The notes below the pieces were generated by a model, which saw nothing but the letters and a program-made list of their open reading frames with translations, was not told where the DNA came from and ran no database searches. A DNA stretch of 64,000 bases from Arabiibacter massiliensis. GTDB taxonomy: Bacteria > Actinomycetota > Coriobacteriia > Coriobacteriales > Eggerthellaceae. The position numbers were made by a program, and so were the translations under genes. This document shows positions 41,049 to 49,894 of this stretch, in pieces (the stretch's first letter is position 1; each line of letters starts with the position of its first letter). The DNA lies in contig NZ_LT827021.1 in NCBI RefSeq assembly GCF_900169505.1, positions 1,364,001 to 1,428,000 of the forward strand, in the 5' to 3' direction.

Positions 41049-41165
41049 GTCGACTCCTCCTTCGGCGTCCGCCGCATCCATCGGGCGGGCGCGGGCGCTC
41101 CGTCGAAACCGCCCTGAGGGCCGAATCCGAGAGGGATCCGGATCCGGCGCTCACGGCGAGGAAGC

Positions 41166-42392
41166 TCAGTGCGAGCGCTCAGTCGGCTTGAGCGGCAGGA
41201 ACTTTACGCCGAGCAGAAGCAGAAGCGCACCTAGTCCCACGACGCCGGCCATGACGCCGATCTCAAGCGGCGAGGGAAAGTACACCATCGCGCCGCCCAT
41301 GCCCGCGAGCGTGGAACCCGCATCGCTCAGCGCCTGACCCGATGCCACGGCCGGCAGATCGAGGTTCGGGATCTGAAACCCGCCCACCAAGAGCTGCACG
41401 CGCTTGCAGAAGATGCCCACGATTGCCAGCACGGCGGCCAGCACGATGAGCGGGTTCGTGCGCAGCTTCGGCACGAAGGCGATCACCGCAGTGGCGGCGC
41501 AGCCCACGACCTCGATCCAGAAGAACGGAGCGAGCGCGCCCGTGGTCAGCATGGCCACGATCTCGGCACCGGACGCCGCAGGGAAGGCCTCTGTCAGAAG
41601 GTCGCAGCCGAAGAAGTACAGGTCGACGAGCACGAACACGCCCAGCAGCTTGAGCATCTTCACCACGTATCTCTGATCGAGCTGAAGATAGCCCGCGCGG
41701 CGCAACGCGATAACCACCAGGAGCACGAGCGCAACGCCGCACACAAGCGCGCTCGACACGAACCAGGGCCCCAGAAGCGCGGTGTGCCACATCTCGCGCC
41801 CCTGCTGAAGGCCGAAAATCCAAGCCGTCACCGAATGGACGAGCACGGCGCAGACGAGCGCGATGGCCGACACGACGCGCAGACCGGCGGCCGAGCTTTT
41901 CCCCGCCTCGTGGCGCAGCATCGCCCACAGGTACACGACGGAAAGGATGAGGTACGTACCCAGCACGATGATGTCCCACATCAAAGGCGATCCCAGGTTC
42001 GAATAGGCGAACAGCTCCCACAGGCGCAGCGGCTGCCCGAGGTCGACCACCACGAAGCCGATGGCCAGCACCGTGCAGCAGATGGACGTCCACACGGCGA
42101 TCTTCGAGATGCCGCCGAAGCCCTCCACCCCGAACACGCGCGGCGCGCTCGAGATGATGAGGCCACCGGCCGAGAGGCCAACGAGGAACATGAACATCGT
42201 GATGTACAGGCCCCACGAGTCGAGGTTGCGCATGTTGGTGTTCACCATACCGCCTGTCAGCTGGAACATCCAGAGCGCAAGGCCCGCGACGGTGAGCACC
42301 GCCGCAACCGCGATCCCGATATTGAGGCCCTTGCCTCCGAATCGGGCCGCAGGAGCTTGAGGCGACGAAGCCGCCGAAACGTTCTCAGTCAT
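41166..42392 (-). CDS. NrfD/PsrC-family membrane subunit, operon 1
   Basis: The 408-residue protein has about ten helices and NrfD features: MRNLDSWGLYITMFMFLVGL, SAGGLIISSAPRVFG, SNLGSPLMWDIIVLGTYLIL, VHSVTAWIFGLQQGREMWHT and CKRVQLLVGGFQIPNLDLP. It is the quinone-facing anchor of the operon 1 molybdoenzyme. Strong similarity to the copy at 51587 runs over the whole length. It begins 12 bp after the Fe-S gene. The 117 bp to the radical SAM gene contain a GGATCCGGATCC repeat but no clear terminator. Confidence 0.92.
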   Translation of the reverse strand: MTENVSAASSPQAPAARFGGKGLNIGIAVAAVLTVAGLALWMFQLTGGMVNTNMRNLDSWGLYITMFMFLVGLSAGGLIISSAPRVFGVEGFGGISKIAVWTSICCTVLAIGFVVVDLGQPLRLWELFAYSNLGSPLMWDIIVLGTYLILSVVYLWAMLRHEAGKSSAAGLRVVSAIALVCAVLVHSVTAWIFGLQQGREMWHTALLGPWFVSSALVCGVALVLLVVIALRRAGYLQLDQRYVVKMLKLLGVFVLVDLYFFGCDLLTEAFPAASGAEIVAMLTTGALAPFFWIEVVGCAATAVIAFVPKLRTNPLIVLAAVLAIVGIFCKRVQLLVGGFQIPNLDLPAVASGQALSDAGSTLAGMGGAMVYFPSPLEIGVMAGVVGLGALLLLLGVKFLPLKPTERSH

Positions 42393-42404
42393 GATCTCTC
42401 CCCC

Positions 42405-43028
42405 TTACACGAGGTAGTACACGGACGGTTGCGTGCCCTCGCTCGCCAGCAGCTGCTCGAAAGAGCGCTCCTTGACGAGCTTCGACACCTCCGATTCCGG
42501 ATCGTCGAGGTCGCCGAAATGGCGTGCGCGCGCCGGGCACAGGTCCATGCAGGCGGGCACTTCGCCGCGCGCAAGACGCTGGTAGCAGAACGTGCACTTC
42601 TCCACGACGTGCTTCTGATGCGGTGCGGCGTCCACATCGCCCACGGCATGGTCGAGCGCATATCGGGGCTCGTCCCAATTGAAGCTGCGCACGCCCGTGT
42701 AGGGGCAGGCCGCCATGCACATGCGGCAGCCGATGCACTTGTCATAGTCTTGGCGCACCACGCCCGTCTCAGGATCCTTGTAGGTGGCGCCCACGGGGCA
42801 CACCTTCACACAGGCGGGGTTCTCGCAATGCTGGCAGGAAACGGGCAGATAGCGCATGGAAACGTCGGGGAAGACGCCGGCCGGCGTGTCGATCTCGTCG
42901 CCGCCCTCGGTGAGCACGCGGTTCCACCAGTTCGTATCGGGCAGGTTATTCGCCATCTTGCACGCCACGGAGCAGGCGTTGCATCCCACGCACCTTTTCG
43001 TGTCGATGGCCATGCCAAAGCGAGCCAT
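42405..43028 (-). CDS. Four-cluster ferredoxin subunit, operon 1
   Basis: The 207-residue DmsB-like protein has Cys clusters CVGCNACSVACKMANN, CQHCENPACVKVCPVGATYK, CIGCRMCMAACPYTGVRSFN and CTFCYQRLARGEVPACMDLC, enough for four [4Fe-4S] centres. Its ATG shares one base with the stop of the catalytic subunit gene (TAATG), so translation is coupled. It links the exported catalytic subunit to NrfD. It is clearly related to the operon 2 subunit at 52809 (about 70% by eye), yet the DNA differs much more than in the distal genes of the two operons. Confidence 0.95.
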   Translation of the reverse strand: MARFGMAIDTKRCVGCNACSVACKMANNLPDTNWWNRVLTEGGDEIDTPAGVFPDVSMRYLPVSCQHCENPACVKVCPVGATYKDPETGVVRQDYDKCIGCRMCMAACPYTGVRSFNWDEPRYALDHAVGDVDAAPHQKHVVEKCTFCYQRLARGEVPACMDLCPARARHFGDLDDPESEVSKLVKERSFEQLLASEGTQPSVYYLV

Positions 43029-45502
43029 TACCGCTCACCCCCTTCGTACTTCTCGACTTCGCAGAGGAAGTCGTAGAACGCGCTGTTCGAGCAGAAATCG
43101 TTCATGACCGCGCTCGTGAGATCCTGCGTGTGGCCCTCGACGAACTGGTCGGCCTGGAAGCCGTGCGGAATGGACACGACGCCGGGCTTGATGCCTTCGG
43201 TGACAAGCGCTTTCAGCACCGCGTAGCCGTGGTCGTTGTACACGCGCACGTAGTCGCCCTGTGCTATGCCGCGCTCGGCGGCGTCGGAGGCGTTCACCTT
43301 CAACAGCGGCTCGGGCTCGAGTTCGCGCAGCCACGGCGTGTAGGCGCACTGCGAGTGCACGTGATATTTCGCATGCTGGCTGCAACCCATGAGCGGGTAC
43401 TTCTCGCGCAAAGGATTGTCCCAGTACGCCTCATTGGCGTTCTCGTAGTATGGGATGCGCTCGCAATCAGCGACCTTTTGGCCGAAGTTGTTGCGCGGCA
43501 TGGGCTTTTCGATGTAGTACTGCAAACGCTGAGCGGCCGTGTTCTTGAATGAATCTATCTTCGACTCTTCAGTGAAGGCGAAATTGCGCCCGAGCTTGCC
43601 GCCCTGAAACGCTTCATAGCCGCCCCCTGCCTTGATGCTTGCCTCCGTGTCCAATACGAGATGCAGCAGCTCTTCATCGGACTGAGCGAATATCTTCTCC
43701 ATGCCCAGCTTACCGGCAATGGCGCGCAAGATGTCGATATCGGTCTTGGATTCATAAAGCGGATCGATGGCTTTATGGTAGAACGTCGGGTAAGGCGTCG
43801 GGCAGATAGGATCGAAATCCTCCGTCTCGTAGGCATGGGGAATGGGCAGGACGATGTCGGCCCACTGCGCAGTATCGGTCATGCTCACATCGGCGCATAC
43901 CACGAAATCCACTTTCTTTACAGCTTCGATGAGCTCTTGACGACCCGACTCGCACGACAGCACGTTGCCGTTGCAGCACCACAGCACGCGGATGGTGAGA
44001 TCCTGATCACCCCACTTCCCCGTCTCCATGATCTGCGGCAGATACATGCCGGTGATGTTGGGACCGGGCTTGCCCATGAAATAGGCCTGCGAGTTGACGG
44101 GGTACATGCCGCAGCCGCCGCGAGTGAGCATAGCGCCCGGCTTACCGGCGTTGCCGGTAAGGGCGGCGATGAAGGAGAGGTTCTTAAAATTGTGATGCGA
44201 GTTCACGTGATGGCCGAGGCCCTGGAACGTAAGCACGGCCACCGGGCCCTCGGTGGCGTAGACGCGCGCGAGCTCCTCGATGATCTCTGCCGGGATGTCG
44301 CAGATGTCCGCAGCCTTCTCGACCGTGTACTCGCCGATGCTGTCCTTGACCTTCTGATAGACCGTCTGCACCTTCTGGCCCGCCACCTCGAACTCGCCGA
44401 GTAATTCGGGATCGGCTGCCGTTACGGCGGGCGCGGGCGCTCCCGTGGATGCGTCCCACACGACGTTGAGGTCGATGACGGTGGGCTGGCCCGTTTGCGG
44501 GTTGATGGGACCCTGCGTGGGTTCGACGCCCAGGTCGCTCATGCGCACGTAGGTGCCGTCCTCCTTGATGAGCAAAGGCGAAACCGTCTTCTGCTTCATG
44601 AACGCCTCATCGACCAGGTCATTGTCGATGATCCAATTCGCCATCGCCAGCATGAGCGCGCCGTCGGTGCCGGGGCGGATGGGCACGTACGTATCCGAAT
44701 GCATGGCCGACGCGGTGAACTGCGGATCGATGGTGATGAGCTTCGCGCCCTTCTCACGCGCCGCGCACACGAACTGCCAGTCATGGACGTACGCTTCGGC
44801 GGGGTTGCCGCCCCAGGCCATGATGGTCTTCGCGTTCACGATGTCGGTCGCGTCGTTGCCGGACACGCCGAGCAGGGTGGACTGCTCGTAGATCTGCGCG
44901 TAGTCGGCGCCGGCGCCCATGATGGTGGCCCCGAGCACGGTGATGAAGCGGCCGTAGCCCACGGACATGAAGCCGGCCATGGCGCCGTTGAGCACGCCGT
45001 AGGAGCCGTACGACGTCCACACACCGATGGAGGATCCGCCGTACTCCTGCATGGCGGCCCCGATCTTGCCGGCGATGGTCTCGATGGCCTCGTCCCACTC
45101 GATGCGTTCCCACTCGCCCGCGCCGCGCTCGCCGACGCGCTTGAGCGGGTACTTGAGGCGGTCGGGGTCGTAGATGCGCTGCGGCTGCGTGTAGCCTTTA
45201 ACGCAGAAGCGGCGGCGCACGTTGTCATCGCCGGGAAGCTCGGCGGCCGCGACGCGCACGACCTTGCCCTCGCGCACGACCACCTCTGTGGGACATTTGC
45301 TGCCGCAGTTGCCGCGACATGAGCTGTAGACCGTCTGCTCGCCTTCGACGGCGGCAGCGCCCTCGGCATGCGCTTGCGCGGGCGCGAGCTCGGCCAGGGC
45401 AGTACCGGTACCGGCGACGGCTGCGACGCCCGCGACGGCGCCGGTCGTTTTCAGGAAGCCCCTTCGAGTGAGCCCTTTGCGCGGACTCTTGGTTTCCGAC
45501 AT
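43028..45502 (-). CDS. TAT molybdopterin oxidoreductase, operon 1 (DmsA-like)
   Basis: I chose the ATG at 45502, which has GGAGGAGG upstream and begins a good TAT signal (GLTRRGFLKTTGAVAGVAAV); the frame is open a further 56 codons without support. The 824-residue enzyme has a [4Fe-4S] site in SSCRGNCGSKCPTEVVVREG with RRRFCVKGYTQ, then WERIEWDEAIETI, the cofactor loop DTYVPIRPGTDGALMLAMAN, VCADVSMTDTAQWADIVLPI and C-terminal VRVYNDHGYAVLKALV. The overall pattern is DmsA-like, but neither the molybdenum ligand nor the substrate can be assigned. It is the first gene of a seven-gene operon with an operator-like promoter region upstream. Confidence 0.9.
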   Translation of the reverse strand: MSETKSPRKGLTRRGFLKTTGAVAGVAAVAGTGTALAELAPAQAHAEGAAAVEGEQTVYSSCRGNCGSKCPTEVVVREGKVVRVAAAELPGDDNVRRRFCVKGYTQPQRIYDPDRLKYPLKRVGERGAGEWERIEWDEAIETIAGKIGAAMQEYGGSSIGVWTSYGSYGVLNGAMAGFMSVGYGRFITVLGATIMGAGADYAQIYEQSTLLGVSGNDATDIVNAKTIMAWGGNPAEAYVHDWQFVCAAREKGAKLITIDPQFTASAMHSDTYVPIRPGTDGALMLAMANWIIDNDLVDEAFMKQKTVSPLLIKEDGTYVRMSDLGVEPTQGPINPQTGQPTVIDLNVVWDASTGAPAPAVTAADPELLGEFEVAGQKVQTVYQKVKDSIGEYTVEKAADICDIPAEIIEELARVYATEGPVAVLTFQGLGHHVNSHHNFKNLSFIAALTGNAGKPGAMLTRGGCGMYPVNSQAYFMGKPGPNITGMYLPQIMETGKWGDQDLTIRVLWCCNGNVLSCESGRQELIEAVKKVDFVVCADVSMTDTAQWADIVLPIPHAYETEDFDPICPTPYPTFYHKAIDPLYESKTDIDILRAIAGKLGMEKIFAQSDEELLHLVLDTEASIKAGGGYEAFQGGKLGRNFAFTEESKIDSFKNTAAQRLQYYIEKPMPRNNFGQKVADCERIPYYENANEAYWDNPLREKYPLMGCSQHAKYHVHSQCAYTPWLRELEPEPLLKVNASDAAERGIAQGDYVRVYNDHGYAVLKALVTEGIKPGVVSIPHGFQADQFVEGHTQDLTSAVMNDFCSNSAFYDFLCEVEKYEGGER

Positions 45503-45652
45503 GTCTCCTCCTCCATCCTTGATGCAAGAATGCCTTGGGATATCGAGGGCTAGGTGCGGATTCCGCGAACGGCTGCAACCCTTCGGCTCGTCGCCTTCAA
45601 ACGGCGAGCCCCACCCCCGAAAATCCCGCAATGTCAGAATCGGCCGATCCTT

Positions 45653-45716
45653 CTTGTCATAGTCTGCCATACGTCACTATGATTATCAAGTATGAACTAT
45701 GACAGAGTATGACAAG
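45653..45716. promoter_or_regulatory. Operator cluster of TATGACA half-sites at the operon 1 promoter
   Basis: CTTGTCATA (45653-45661) is the exact inverse of TATGACAAG (45708-45716). A second TATGACA (45698-45704) lies 10 bp from the latter, one helical turn. TCACTATGA and AAGTATGA lie between. The same half-site forms the perfect palindrome at 49720-49744 before the NrfD-GntR-slipin module. Confidence 0.55.
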
Positions 45717-45721
45717 AGATT

Positions 45722-45750
45722 ATTCTATTTTATAGACAATTGTGGTTGAA
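45722..45750 (-). promoter_or_regulatory. Candidate promoter of molybdoenzyme operon 1
   Basis: On the minus strand TTCAAC (45750-45745), 17 bases and TAGAAT (45727-45722) stand just upstream of the TATGACA cluster, so a bound regulator would cover the start site. The AT-rich stretch contrasts with flanking DNA. The rest of 45751-45871 shows nothing recognisable. Confidence 0.5.
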
Positions 45751-45871
45751 CTGGTGTTACGATTGCCTACGAGTTGTCGTTACAGCCGTAAAAAACGCAG
45801 CGGTCTGCACAACTCGTCTAGCACAGCGCAAACACGCGCTCGGCAAAACCGGTCTTCGCGCCGGCACCCGC

Positions 45872-47176
45872 CTACACGCTACGCCGAAGGCAGAACGCTG
45901 CGTAAAGGGGGACGCTCTTCACGCCTCCCTCGAAACCGAAATTCTTGGTGGACAGCCGGATGGCGTATGGGGGCTCGTATTTCTCGCGGTATACCGACAG
46001 GCTCTTCGACCGCACGTTGCGCGACGACTTCACCTCGATGGGCACGGCCTTCGGCATACCGACGTCGATGACGAAATCAACTTCAGCCTTGCCCTGGCTC
46101 ACCCAATACAAAAGGTCGAACCCCAGCGCCGTCAAAACCTGGGCGACGTAGTTCTCGGCGAGCGCTCCCGCATCGAGCTCTTTCCTCCCCTCCTCATCGA
46201 AGAGCACGGCGGCGCGCACTTGCATGCGGGCGGAAAGCAAGCCCGTGTCGGCAAGGTACATCTTGAATGCGTCCCGGTTCTCGCGAAGCGAGAGAGGCAG
46301 CTGCCCGGAGGTGATCTGCACACAGCGGTTCACCAAGCCCGCCGTCTCCAACCAGGCGAGGGCCGTCTCGTACTGGCTGGCACGACCGCCCGAGCGCACC
46401 GTTTTGTACTGGAATTTTTTGTTCTCCTTCGCCAGCTGGGCGGGCACGCTTCGCCACGCCTCCACGATGCGTGCCGCCTCGAAAGGTTGGGCGTATTTGG
46501 CCATATCCGCCACGTAGAGGTCGAGGATGGTGTTCTGCACGGCCGCTACCTCGTTGAAATCCTTTGTCTCGTTGTACACGAGCACGGCTTCGGGCATCCC
46601 TCCGACCAGCACGTACGTGCGATACAGATCAAGCGCTCGTTCATGGAGGAAATACGGCTCGTCGCGCTCGAAGCTGCTCCGGATCCCTTCGACAAGGGCC
46701 CCCTGGCCGATCGCACGCAGGAACTCGTCGAATGTCATAGGGCGCAGGGTATAGGTGTCCACCTTGCCGACAGGCGCGGAGTAGCCTTCGCGATTCACCG
46801 CAACGCCCAAAAGGCTTCCGGCCGCCACGACGCACGCTTCCGGCATATCCTCGTAGAAGTACTTCAGCGAGGCGAGCGCGCGATTCGATGCCTGCACTTC
46901 ATCGAACACTATGAGCGTCCTCGACGCATCGATAGGCCGTCCGGTCACCTGCGAAAGGTTCGACACGATGGTTTCAGGCGAGAGGTTCCCCTGGAAGGCT
47001 GCGCGAGCGTCCGCCTGCTTCTCCAGATCGAAGTAGGCCACTTCCTCGAAGTTGCGCGCGGCGAATTCTTTCAGCAGGTAGGTTTTTCCCACTTGACGAG
47101 CGCCGTACATAAGCAACGGCTTCCGACGCGGGCTCCGCTTCCATGCCTCAAGATCGCCGAGGGCGTTGCGTTCCAT
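45872..47176 (-). CDS. AAA ATPase with DUF4143 domain
   Basis: The 434-residue protein has Walker A PLLMYGARQVGKTYLLKEF (about 20-38), Walker B TLIVFDEVQASNRAL (about 87-101), and the DUF4143 C-terminal region with DLLYWVSQGKAEVDFVIDVG, a PD-(D/E)XK-like restriction-endonuclease fold signature followed by IPIEVKSSRNVRSKSLSVYR. These AAA_14/DUF4143 proteins are common and variable in gut bacteria, and their role is unknown (possibly DNA- or defence-related). It stands alone between operon 1 and the slipin module. The mild codon pattern difference from neighbours may suggest acquisition. Confidence 0.85.
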   Translation of the reverse strand: MERNALGDLEAWKRSPRRKPLLMYGARQVGKTYLLKEFAARNFEEVAYFDLEKQADARAAFQGNLSPETIVSNLSQVTGRPIDASRTLIVFDEVQASNRALASLKYFYEDMPEACVVAAGSLLGVAVNREGYSAPVGKVDTYTLRPMTFDEFLRAIGQGALVEGIRSSFERDEPYFLHERALDLYRTYVLVGGMPEAVLVYNETKDFNEVAAVQNTILDLYVADMAKYAQPFEAARIVEAWRSVPAQLAKENKKFQYKTVRSGGRASQYETALAWLETAGLVNRCVQITSGQLPLSLRENRDAFKMYLADTGLLSARMQVRAAVLFDEEGRKELDAGALAENYVAQVLTALGFDLLYWVSQGKAEVDFVIDVGMPKAVPIEVKSSRNVRSKSLSVYREKYEPPYAIRLSTKNFGFEGGVKSVPLYAAFCLRRSV

Positions 47177-47296
47177 GCTGCCATCTCCTTCGCTCGATAG
47201 AAGAATGGTAGCATACGTGCCGAAAAGTGCAATGGATTACATTTTTTGGTTCCAAAAAGTGTGATTTACGGCATTTTTCAGAAGATAGTTCGCCGG

Positions 47297-48259
47297 CTAC
47301 TTCGCGCTCGCCCCTTCCCCGCCTGGAGCGTCGGGCACGAAGCCCTCGCTGAAGGCGCTCGGCACCACGAGCGTGCCGCCGGACTGCTCGACGCTCTCGT
47401 AGGCCAGGTGCATCGTGCGCAGCTTCATGGCGTCGGCGTCGCCGGCGTACACCTCCGAGGCGTCCATGAGCATCTCGGAGATATCCTTCTCGGCCTCGGC
47501 CAGCACCATGCGGGCGTTCTTCTTGCGCTCGGCCACGGCCTCCTGCGCCATGGCCTCCTGCAGCTCCTTCGGCAGCACGATGTCGCGAATCTCCACGTCG
47601 ATGATGGTGATGCCCCACGGGTTGAGCTTCGCCTCGATGGTGTCTTTCAGCTCCTCGTCCAGCTGGTCGCGGCGCGTGGCCACCTCGGCGACCGTCGCGC
47701 GCCCGATGGCCTTGCGCATGGCCGTCTGCGCAATCCACGACACGGCCGACGCGTAGTCCTCCACCTCCACCGTGGCGTTCTTCGCGCTCCACACCATCCA
47801 GAACACGACGGCGTCCACGTTGATAGGCACAAGATCGCTCGTGAGCGTCTCCTCGGCGCCGAAGTACGTGGCCGACACGCGCTGATCCACGCGCAGCGTG
47901 TAGAACTCCACGATGGGCCAGGTGAACACGACGCCCGGTCCCGCCACGCGGTTGAACTTGCCCAGGCGCAGCACCACCGCCTTCTCCCATTCCAGCACGA
48001 TGTGGATGGACGACGACGCGAGCCACCCCGCCACGGCCGCCACGATAAGCGCGCCCAGGCCTATGCCGCCCGACAGAGCCTGCGCTGCGGCCAGCACCAC
48101 GCAGAACGCCACCACGAACACCACGATGGCGAACACGACGGCGCCGTTGCGCGAAGCGCGCCGCCTTCCCGTGTCGATATGCCCCGCCGTGGAGAACTGC
48201 GCGCCCGACGCCTCCTGAATCCCTTCGAGCGCCGCGCTTCCTCGCTTGTTGCATCCCAT
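47297..48259 (-). CDS. SPFH/slipin (stomatin-like) protein, module 1
   Basis: The 320-residue protein has a cytoplasmic polar lead (about 1-35), two hydrophobic segments (AVVFAIVVFVVAFCVVLAAA; LIVAAVAGWLAS) and an SPFH domain (VLEWEKAVVLRLGKFNRVAG to WGITIIDVEIRDIVLPKELQ), then a coiled-coil region (EAMAQEAVAERKKNARMVLA). Slipins form oligomeric membrane scaffolds (family knowledge). An NfeD partner, common for slipins, is absent. Upstream are the GntR regulator (18 bp) and an NrfD-like gene. The same three gene types recur at 58192-60494 in a different order. Confidence 0.88.
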   Translation of the reverse strand: MGCNKRGSAALEGIQEASGAQFSTAGHIDTGRRRASRNGAVVFAIVVFVVAFCVVLAAAQALSGGIGLGALIVAAVAGWLASSSIHIVLEWEKAVVLRLGKFNRVAGPGVVFTWPIVEFYTLRVDQRVSATYFGAEETLTSDLVPINVDAVVFWMVWSAKNATVEVEDYASAVSWIAQTAMRKAIGRATVAEVATRRDQLDEELKDTIEAKLNPWGITIIDVEIRDIVLPKELQEAMAQEAVAERKKNARMVLAEAEKDISEMLMDASEVYAGDADAMKLRTMHLAYESVEQSGGTLVVPSAFSEGFVPDAPGGEGASAK

Positions 48260-48277
48260 GCCGCTCCCCTTCCGCTC

Positions 48278-48700
48278 TCAGGCCCGCGCTCCCATGGCCG
48301 CGTCCCGCTTGCTCTTCTCGCCATGCATGCTCTGCGCGAACTGCTCCTCGATGTCCTCCAGCGACATGCCCAGCTCGAAGCAGCGCTTGAGGTATTCCTG
48401 CGTCACGATCTCGGCCGTGGTGGAGATGCTCACGCCCGGCTTGCCGCTCACGTCCAGCACGAACGCGCCCTGGCGGCGCTTCGACTGGATGTATCCGTCC
48501 TGTTCAAGGCTCATGTATACCTTGTTCACAGTGTTGTAGTTCACCTCGACGTCAGCAGCCAGGCCGCGCACCGTGGGCAGCTGGTCGCCCGGCTTGTAGT
48601 ACCCCGAGGTGATGAGGTAGATGAACCGGTTCTTCAGCTGCAGCCAGATGGGGATGCTGCTCTTCTCGTTGATCTCGAACAGGGCCACGTCGTCCGCCAT
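48278..48700 (-). CDS. Short GntR-family (YtrA-type) regulator, module 1
   Basis: The 140-residue protein has a GntR winged helix (IPIWLQLKNRFIYLITSGYY, LPTVRGLAADVEVNYNTVNK) and a short helical C-terminus (about 100-130) typical of the YtrA subfamily, which lacks the large FadR effector domain. The ATG at 48700 is two bases after the nrfD-like stop. YtrA-type regulators usually repress their own operon through palindromic sites; a 25-bp perfect palindrome lies 64 bp upstream of the first gene (49720-49744). Its half-site also occurs at the operon 1 promoter. Confidence 0.9.
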   Translation of the reverse strand: MADDVALFEINEKSSIPIWLQLKNRFIYLITSGYYKPGDQLPTVRGLAADVEVNYNTVNKVYMSLEQDGYIQSKRRQGAFVLDVSGKPGVSISTTAEIVTQEYLKRCFELGMSLEDIEEQFAQSMHGEKSKRDAAMGARA

Positions 48701-48702
48701 TT

Positions 48703-49656
48703 CTATTCCAATCGGAGCGCTTGCGCGCTCGGCTCTTCCAATGCGAGGTCGCGGTGCATGCCCGCATCCACGATGGCGCTGCGCATGCTGAACCCGCCCA
48801 TCAGCACGAGCACCGCCGCCACGGCGAGGGCGGCGCGCAGGGCGGGTGCGGTCGTGCGGCGCAGGGCCGCGACCGCCTCCACCGCGAGCGGTGCCACGAG
48901 GCCGCACAGGCCGAAGCCCACCCACCAGCGCAGGGCCAGGTCGCCGGTTGCCAGGCGCTCCGCGGATGCAGCTGCCGCCGGGTGGTCGCCTGCGAGCGCG
49001 AAGCCCACGAGCGCAGCCGCCGCGAGCGCCTCGAGCGCGATGATCGCCAGGTCGAACCTCGCGAGCGCGCTGACGAGCCGCGCAAGCGACGTATCCGCTT
49101 CGCCGAAGAACGCCGCGATCAGCAGCAACGCCGCCCCGCACGAGAGCGACGACAGCGTGAACAGCGCCGGCACGAACGGAGTGCGCCAAAACGCCACGCC
49201 TCCCACATCCTGCAGCAACAGGCCCGTGTACAGCATGACCGCGAGCCCGGCGACTGTGGCGAGCACCTCGACGGCCGCGACCGCCGCGCGCGGGATGTCG
49301 GGCAGGTACGCAAACCGCACCGCCGCAAGGAACGCCCCGCACGCGGCAAGCGCCGCGAGCGCAAAGGCCCCCACGGTGAGGAACGTCGCCGAGGGGCTCG
49401 TGAACAGCGCGAGCACCCGGTCGATGCGCCCCAGGTCGAACAGCAGGCACAGGATGCCCAGCACGAGCGCTGCGAACCCGGCCAACAGGCCGAATGCAAG
49501 CGCGCGCTCCGTGGGCGGTGCCTCGTCGACGGACACGCGCGCCGAGGTTCCGAACGATGCGCGTACCCACGCGAGATCCACTAGCGAGCACAGCGCGATG
49601 GCGCCCGCGCCCGCGCCGCCGAGGAACAGGTAGCCCACCGCCAATTCGCCGAGCAT
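48703..49656 (-). CDS. NrfD-like membrane protein without catalytic partners, module 1
   Basis: The ATG at 49656 follows GGAGGAGGGGG. The 317-residue protein has eight or more helices and starts with the NrfD signature region LGELAVGYLFLGGAGAGAIA, then LCLLFDLGRIDRVLALFTSP (the conserved D-x-G-R/x-R stretch of the family) and PALFTLSSLSCGAALLLIAA. Unlike the other NrfD genes here it has no molybdoenzyme or Fe-S gene beside it; it leads a gntR-slipin operon. It could be a quinone-interacting sensor or exchange subunit for other complexes (inference). A homologous protein lies at 59592. Confidence 0.82.
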   Translation of the reverse strand: MLGELAVGYLFLGGAGAGAIALCSLVDLAWVRASFGTSARVSVDEAPPTERALAFGLLAGFAALVLGILCLLFDLGRIDRVLALFTSPSATFLTVGAFALAALAACGAFLAAVRFAYLPDIPRAAVAAVEVLATVAGLAVMLYTGLLLQDVGGVAFWRTPFVPALFTLSSLSCGAALLLIAAFFGEADTSLARLVSALARFDLAIIALEALAAAALVGFALAGDHPAAAASAERLATGDLALRWWVGFGLCGLVAPLAVEAVAALRRTTAPALRAALAVAAVLVLMGGFSMRSAIVDAGMHRDLALEEPSAQALRLE

Positions 49657-49719
49657 TCCCCCTCCTCCCGATCGCGCGCCCCACGTTGCTCGTGCCAGTA
49701 TCCCACAAAACGCGGCCCT

Positions 49720-49744
49720 CGTATATGACAACGTGTCATATACG
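49720..49744. promoter_or_regulatory. 25-bp perfect palindrome upstream of module 1
   Basis: Arms CGTATATGACA (49720-49730) and TGTCATATACG (49734-49744) flank ACG. It stands 64 bp before the nrfD-like ATG and is the best candidate autoregulatory site of the short GntR protein. Confidence 0.6.
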
Positions 49745-49778
49745 GAGGAAACGGGTGAACCCGGCTGAAAGATCGATG

Positions 49779-49842
49779 CCAAATACCGGAAACAACTTCG
49801 TCCAAATACCGGAAATAACTGTAGCTAAACGCCGGAAATAAG
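49779..49842. repeat. 23-bp tandem repeat array 1
   Basis: Two full 23-bp units (49779-49801, 49802-49824) and a partial third (49825-49842) share the core CCAAATACCGGAAA with one or two changes. There are no spacers, so this is not CRISPR. The array lies between module 1 and torD2 in relatively AT-rich DNA. Confidence 0.75.
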
Positions 49843-49894
49843 AAAAGGCAGGCCCTGCGTGACCACTGTCGAACGCTCGCGTCCTCGCCTCTAT

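Noticed and set aside
43028..45502. Assignment of the molybdoenzymes as catechol dehydroxylases
   Set aside because: Those enzymes are known from this bacterial group, but the presence of NrfD, TorD and cytochrome-like partners points to DmsA/Psr-type complexes, and no specific residue supports a catechol substrate.
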